From positions 135,423 to 199,422 of the forward strand of contig JAJHRD010000001.1 of NCBI GenBank assembly GCA_020833005.1: DNA of 64,000 bases, written 5' to 3'. Position numbers and translations under genes: made by a program. Positions 59,784 through 64,000 of this stretch are shown here, piece after piece. This stretch comes from Candidatus Methanomethylicota archaeon. Its GTDB lineage: Archaea; Thermoproteota; Methanomethylicia; Culexarchaeales; Culexarchaeaceae. How positions within the stretch are numbered: the first letter of the stretch is position 1; each line of letters begins with the position of its first letter. The notes beneath the pieces are model-generated. The model was not told the DNA's origin, searched no databases, and saw only the letters and a program-made list of their open reading frames with translations.

Positions 59784-60371
59784 ATGAAATATCAACCGAT
59801 GAAGGTTTCGATGAAAGATCTACTTTACTTAACTGTACAAAATATGCGAAAACGAAAAGGTAGAATACTTCTCTCCATTTTTAATGTTTTTTTAGGTGTT
59901 GCGTTAGTTTCTTCCATGATGATTATTAGTTCTTCATATATTTCTAAGTCTAATGCAAGTTTATTTGTAGTTAATTTAAATGAATATCAATTATGGGTCT
60001 CAACAATATCTGTAGTTGTGTGTATAATAACGATTTTTAATTCGATGTTAATTTCTGTTGCAGAAAGGTATAGAGAGATAGGAGTCATGAAATGTTTGGG
60101 TGCGAGAAATGTGTTAATACTGAAATTGTTCCTTTTTGAGGCATTGGTGATAGGCATGATAGGTGGACTCCTAGGGTTCATTATAGCTATGATTTTTACA
60201 CTTCCTATACTAATCATTCAATATGGAGGTATCCTTCCACTTATGGCATATATGCAAATTTTATTTATCTCTCTATTTATTGCCATCATTATAAGTGTAA
60301 TTGCTTCAGCATATCCTGCACACCATGCTTCTAAAATAAACCCTACGGATGCATTAAGATATGAGGTGTAA
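59784..60371 (+). CDS. Minimal FtsX/MacB-type ABC permease
   Basis: 195 residues with four TM segments (about 28-50, 68-88, 108-140, 150-180). Characteristic blocks: MLISVAERYREIGVMKCLGARN and the C-terminal AYPAHHASKINPTDALRYEV. The large extracellular MacB domain normally between TM1 and TM2 is absent; only about 20 residues remain. The next gene, three bases on, is its ATPase. Substrate not known; lipoprotein or cell-envelope function is typical of the superfamily. Confidence 0.87.
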   Translation: MKYQPMKVSMKDLLYLTVQNMRKRKGRILLSIFNVFLGVALVSSMMIISSSYISKSNASLFVVNLNEYQLWVSTISVVVCIITIFNSMLISVAERYREIGVMKCLGARNVLILKLFLFEALVIGMIGGLLGFIIAMIFTLPILIIQYGGILPLMAYMQILFISLFIAIIISVIASAYPAHHASKINPTDALRYEV

Positions 60372-60373
60372 GC

Positions 60374-61084
60374 ATGTCCCTCGAATATTCTGTTGAAACT
60401 TTAAATCTAACGAAATATTACCAGCTTGGGGGCGCAATAATAAAGGCTGTTGAAGATGTGAGCATACAAATACGAAAAGGTGAGTACTTATCACTAATGG
60501 GCCCCTCAGGGTCTGGTAAAACTACCTTATTCAAACTCATAGGGGGATTAGATAAGCCGACCAAAGGTCAAGTTTTCATAGAAAATATAGATATCTCAAA
60601 ATTAGATGCATACGAATTAGCTTGGTTAAGGTGTAAAAAAATAGGTTACATATTTCAAACATTCAATCTAATCCCCATACTTACAGCTATAGAAAATGTA
60701 TCGCTACCTATGATCTTTGCGGGCGTCCCAAAGCAAGAACGTACAAAAAGAGCACGTGAACTGCTTGAGAAAGTAGGTTTACTTGAAAGAATCAACCATA
60801 AACCATTAGAACTTTCAGGTGGTCAGCAACAACGTGTAGCAATTGCACGGGCATTAGCAAATAGTCCTTCAGTAATTTTAGCAGATGAGCCTACTGGCAA
60901 TCTTGATTTGAATACGGGTTTAAATATAACGCAGTTGCTGAAGAAAATAAATAAAGATAGTAATGTAACCATATTCTGTGCAACACATGATTATAAGATA
61001 TTGGAAGTAAGCGATAGAATAATTTGGATTAGGGATGGGAAAATAGAAAAAGTGGAAAATAGAAATCATATTCATAAAAATTAA
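60374..61084 (+). CDS. ABC transporter ATP-binding protein (LolD/MacB-type)
   Basis: 236 residues. Walker A GPSGSGKTT near residue 41, Q-loop YIFQTFNLIP, signature LSGGQQQRVAIARAL, Walker B VILADEPTGNLD, H-loop ATHDYK. Full set of motifs, so active. Forms a minimal ABC system with the preceding permease, two bases between them. Confidence 0.95.
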   Translation: MSLEYSVETLNLTKYYQLGGAIIKAVEDVSIQIRKGEYLSLMGPSGSGKTTLFKLIGGLDKPTKGQVFIENIDISKLDAYELAWLRCKKIGYIFQTFNLIPILTAIENVSLPMIFAGVPKQERTKRARELLEKVGLLERINHKPLELSGGQQQRVAIARALANSPSVILADEPTGNLDLNTGLNITQLLKKINKDSNVTIFCATHDYKILEVSDRIIWIRDGKIEKVENRNHIHKN

Positions 61085-61126
61085 GGTACATCAGATTCTC
61101 AAACAAGATAATCTTTTACATAAAAC

Positions 61127-61480
61127 TTACGTTATTATAAATTTTAAATAACACTCATCTTTCATCTCTATTTCTTTGTACTTTTTTGTTTTCTCTGCAA
61201 TCATCTGAGCTAATAAATGATAACATATCTGTTTCCTCCTTTTTATTACAACTGATATATAAAAATCTTCACATTGACAAAAAATGTTGGGTAAAATAAT
61301 ATAATTCCTTTTTTTCCCCTCAACGATCCATCTTTCTACACCACTAGGAATGAAAACACATTTCTTTACTCCCCCCCTATTAACTAAATTCCACGCTTTT
61401 AGATATTCTTTTTTATATTTTTTTATAAAATAATCTAAATTAGATAAATTAACACCATTACTCACGCATTTTATCCCCAT
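61127..61480 (-). CDS. SWIM zinc-finger protein
   Basis: 117 residues. The core FCQCEDFYISVVIKRRKQIC then YHLLA has CxC, a 15-residue spacing and CxH, the SWIM zinc finger. A basic N-terminal half (KKYKKEYLKAWNLVNRGG) precedes it. Archaeal SWIM proteins are small and some work with Rad51/RadA paralogues in recombination; no partner is next to this one. Stands alone between the ABC operon and a divergent flavoprotein gene. Confidence 0.78.
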   Translation of the reverse strand: MGIKCVSNGVNLSNLDYFIKKYKKEYLKAWNLVNRGGVKKCVFIPSGVERWIVEGKKRNYIILPNIFCQCEDFYISVVIKRRKQICYHLLAQMIAEKTKKYKEIEMKDECYLKFIIT

Positions 61481-61603
61481 ATGTATTACCTCAATTTCAA
61501 GTTAATAGTTAATACTAACGTTATCAGTTAAATTTTAGTAATAAAAATTATAAATAACCACTTGTATTTATATTGTTGGTTTCTTTTCATACAGTGTGGA
61601 ATT

Positions 61604-62986
61604 ATGTCTGCAGATTTTGATGTAATAATTGTTGGAGCAGGACCTGCTGGGCTTTTTTCAGCTTATGAACTATCATACAAAAGCAACTTAAAGTTGTTGG
61701 TGATAGATCAAGGTAGAGATGTGGAAGAAAGGATATGTCCTGCAAATGAGTATTACATATGTCGTAAATGTTCTCCTTGCAATATAATGTCTGGCGTTGG
61801 TGGTGCTGGTACTTTATCTAGTGGGCTATTAAATTTAAGGCCAGACATAGGAGGTAACCTAATTGAGTTAATAGGCAATGATGAGGCTTGGAACCTAGTT
61901 CAATATGTAGATTCAATATTTCTTAAATATGGTGCTCCAGAAACTCTTTACTATGGAGAGCCACATAAGATAGAAGAATTGGAAAGAAAGGCTGCTGCAG
62001 TAGGTGCAAAGTTTATTCCAATCCCGCAACGTCATATAGGCTCAGACAAAGCTATACAAGTTATAAAAAATTTTAAATTAGATTTAGAAAGGAGAGGAGT
62101 ACGCTTTTTATTAAAAACAAAAGTTGTTGATATAAATAAAGGGTCGGTTAAGTTAGAGAATGGCAAAATACTTAATTCGAAATACATAATTTTGGCACCA
62201 GGACGTATTGGAGCAACATGGCTTGCTCAGCAAGCGGAAAAACTTGGAATACCAACTCATCCAGAACCAATAGACATAGGAGTAAGAGTCGAGGTACCTG
62301 CTGTAGTAATGGACCCCATAATTGAGGTAAATAGAGATCCAAAATTTCACATATACACGCACACTTATGATGACTTTGTAAGGACATTCTGCGTTAATCA
62401 TCGAGGATACGTTGTACAAGAATTCTATGATGATGGTTCTGTTGGCGTTAATGGGCACTCGTTGTCGGGAATGCAATCCTCAAATACCAATTTTGCATTT
62501 TTAGTCCGCATATCATTAACTGAACCTATAGAAGATACAACAGCCTTTGGTCTTTCAATAGTTCGTATAGCAACAATACTTGGTGGTGGTAAACCCATAC
62601 TACAAAAACTTGGGGATTTAAAACTGGGTAGGCGTTCAACATGGAAACGGATATCTCAAGGACATGTTCAGCCTACCTTGAAATCCGTCACTCCTGGAGA
62701 TATATCAATGGTTTTACCACATAGAATTTTAACTGACATATTAGAAGGGTTAGATATTCTCAATGAAATAATTCCTGGAGTAGCAACATCCTCAACATTA
62801 CTTTACGCTCCTGAAGTAAAATTTTCCGCCAAAAGAATTAAAACTAATCAATTCTTAGAAACTGATATTCCCAATATCTATGTGGCAGGTGATGGCGCAG
62901 GTGTATCTAGAGGTATTGTTATAGCTGCTGCTACTGGTGTTATTGTCGCTAGAGACATCCTAAGAAAAGAAGGATTTATTAAATGA
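61604..62986 (+). CDS. FAD-dependent dehydrogenase (COG2509-like)
   Basis: About 460 residues. FAD-binding start DFDVIIVGAGPAGLFSAYEL, a cysteine-containing block ICRKCSPCNIMSGVGGAGTL, STKY-like middle strands and a C-terminal FAD segment NIYVAGDGAGVSRGIVIAAATGVIVA. Homologues in archaea and bacteria are uncharacterised dehydrogenases related to geranylgeranyl reductase-like flavoproteins. ATG at 61604 (MSADFD) is preferred over an upstream in-frame start. tRNA-Pro follows at once. Confidence 0.87.
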   Translation: MSADFDVIIVGAGPAGLFSAYELSYKSNLKLLVIDQGRDVEERICPANEYYICRKCSPCNIMSGVGGAGTLSSGLLNLRPDIGGNLIELIGNDEAWNLVQYVDSIFLKYGAPETLYYGEPHKIEELERKAAAVGAKFIPIPQRHIGSDKAIQVIKNFKLDLERRGVRFLLKTKVVDINKGSVKLENGKILNSKYIILAPGRIGATWLAQQAEKLGIPTHPEPIDIGVRVEVPAVVMDPIIEVNRDPKFHIYTHTYDDFVRTFCVNHRGYVVQEFYDDGSVGVNGHSLSGMQSSNTNFAFLVRISLTEPIEDTTAFGLSIVRIATILGGGKPILQKLGDLKLGRRSTWKRISQGHVQPTLKSVTPGDISMVLPHRILTDILEGLDILNEIIPGVATSSTLLYAPEVKFSAKRIKTNQFLETDIPNIYVAGDGAGVSRGIVIAAATGVIVARDILRKEGFIK

Positions 62987-62993
62987 GCATTTT

Positions 62994-63071
62994 GGGGCCG
63001 TAGTCTAGCTTGGGTATGACGTCGCCCTCGGGCGGCGAAGGTCGTGGGTTCAAATCCCACCGGCCCCACCA
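62994..63071 (+). tRNA. tRNA-Pro (CGG)
   Basis: Acceptor GGGGCCG/CGGCCCC, anticodon stem TCGCC/GGCGA, loop CTCGGGC (anticodon CGG), T-arm GTGGG TTCAAAT CCCAC, discriminator A, encoded CCA. Starts seven bases after the flavoprotein stop. Confidence 0.96.
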
Positions 63072-63119
63072 AACATGAATATGCAAACAAACATCATACT
63101 TTCAAGTCGTAAATAAAAT

Positions 63120-63196
63120 TGGAGCCTCGGGCGGGATTTGAACCCGCGACCAACGGCTTACGAGGCCGCCGCTCCACCGAGCTGAGCTACCGAGGC
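63120..63196 (-). tRNA. tRNA-Thr (CGT)
   Basis: Minus strand: acceptor GCCTCGG/CCGAGGC, anticodon stem GCGGC/GCCGT, loop CTCGTAA (anticodon CGU), T-arm GCGGG TTCAAAT CCCGC, discriminator T, encoded CCA. Confidence 0.95.
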
Positions 63197-63311
63197 GCAT
63201 GAAACAGATATTTATTGCCAAAAGAATATTTATAAACCAGCAATTATAAATTTTAATTCTCAAACTTGTAAATTAACAAGAAGAGGGATGAATAAAATAG
63301 AGGTGTCTTAA

Positions 63312-64000
63312 ATGGGAGGAGCTCCTGTTACCGCAAAATATAATGTGATCATGGGATTTGAAGTGGACGGTGTTGTTGAAAAACCTGACATTATAGGTGC
63401 TATTTTTGGGCAAACAGAGGGTTTACTTGGTGAAGAGCTAGATCTTCGAGAACTTCAGAGAACAGGAAGAATTAGTAGAATTGAAGTTAAAATAAACAGT
63501 GAAGGAGGAAAGACTACTGGAGAGATCATTATACCATCAAGTTTAGATAAAGCTGAAACCGCATTGATCGTGGCAGCAATAGAAGTCATAGACAAAGTAG
63601 GTCCATGTTCTGCAAAATTCTATTTAAAAAGTATAGAAGATCTAAGAGAAAAAAAGAGAGAACAGATTATCGAAAGAGCTAAGGAAATTTTAAACAAATG
63701 GAAAAAAGAATCAAACATAGATACTCAAGAAATATTAGATAAAATAATGAGTGAGATACGGGCGTCAGAAATAATTAAATTTGGTGAGGAAGGACTTCCG
63801 GCAGGACCTGGAGTAGCTAAAGACGATACTATCATAATAGTTGAAGGAAGAGCTGATGTAATCAACCTACTTAAACATGGGTATAAAAATGTAATCGCAA
63901 TTGAGGGTGCGTCAATACCAAAAACCATAATTGAGCTTTCAAAAAAGAAGAATACAATAGCATTTGTAGATGGGGATAGAGCTGGCGAATTAATATTAAA
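63312..64000 (+). CDS. dnaG: Archaeal DnaG-type primase (3' truncated by window edge)
   Basis: Archaeal DnaG, associated with the exosome and RNA processing. Starts MGGAPVTAKYNVIMGFEVDG, the usual N-terminus, then an N-terminal domain with TGRISRIEVKI. The TOPRIM domain begins near residue 176 (TIIIVEGRADVINLLKHG) with the metal site FVDGDRAGE near the edge. About 229 residues visible; the full protein is around 400 and continues beyond the window. Preceded by an AT-rich region. Confidence 0.95.
   Translation, partial: MGGAPVTAKYNVIMGFEVDGVVEKPDIIGAIFGQTEGLLGEELDLRELQRTGRISRIEVKINSEGGKTTGEIIIPSSLDKAETALIVAAIEVIDKVGPCSAKFYLKSIEDLREKKREQIIERAKEILNKWKKESNIDTQEILDKIMSEIRASEIIKFGEEGLPAGPGVAKDDTIIIVEGRADVINLLKHGYKNVIAIEGASIPKTIIELSKKKNTIAFVDGDRAGELIL

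Overview
This is a 64-kb piece of an archaeal chromosome. Archaeal hallmarks include sn-glycerol-1-phosphate dehydrogenase and geranylgeranylglyceryl phosphate synthase (ether lipids), both subunits of DNA polymerase D, DnaG-type primase, TFB, archaeosine and wyosine tRNA enzymes, diphthamide synthesis and a CDC48/20S-proteasome system. The rRNA and tRNA genes are very G+C rich while the proteins use A/T-rich codons, the usual signature of a thermophile. PolD together with crenarchaeal-like traits (paired proteasome beta subunits, SmAP3-type Lsm, Sec61 beta, Elf1, a divergent TFB) points to a deep-branching TACK lineage (for example Korarchaeia- or Methanomethylicia-like) rather than a typical Thermoprotei species. 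This placement is inference; the 16S gene in the window would settle it.

Layout. 1-24.8 kb is dense housekeeping: NAC, V-type ATPase subunit D, an amino-acid dehydrogenase relative, diphthine synthase, a DUF357-nucleotidyltransferase fusion, Taw1, a proteasome beta subunit without Thr1, PolD small subunit, ThiL, an unusual radical SAM enzyme, TyrRS, Pcm, FEN-1, CDC48, EF-1 beta, Pth2, TruD, AspRS, L40e, aCPSF2, TgtA and SmAP3. 25.0-29.9 kb holds a divergent TFB followed by a compact type IV pilus operon (ATPase, two TadC/FlaJ-like membrane proteins, one short prepilin). 29.8-40.1 kb returns to housekeeping: AK6, NadM, HypC, FKBP, EgsA, catalytic proteasome beta, aCPSF1, SmAP1, L37e, aRF1, UMP kinase.

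40.1-46.0 kb is an rRNA region: a structured leader, 16S and 23S rRNA each enclosed by a processing stem with a textbook bulge-helix-bulge motif, and then the RNase P RNA gene only a few bases beyond the 23S stem, followed by the 18S/16S rRNA-modifying enzyme Tsr3 on the other strand.

47.8-54.9 kb is the least dense part: several small helix-turn-helix genes, TatD, Sec61 beta, MazG-like and CBS genes separated by long gaps. These gaps carry a family of 22-bp dyad repeats, clustered TGTGA/TCACA boxes, an 83-nt foldable RNA candidate and decayed gene fragments. 54.9-64.0 kb holds the PolD large subunit, GGGPS, Elf1 with a previously hidden 36-residue membrane ORF upstream, a minimal FtsX-type ABC transporter, a SWIM-domain protein, a COG2509-type flavoprotein, two tRNAs and the start of DnaG. 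Eight tRNA genes (Lys, Arg, Val, Ala, His, initiator Met, Pro, Thr) are present; no 5S rRNA, CRISPR array or intact transposase was seen.
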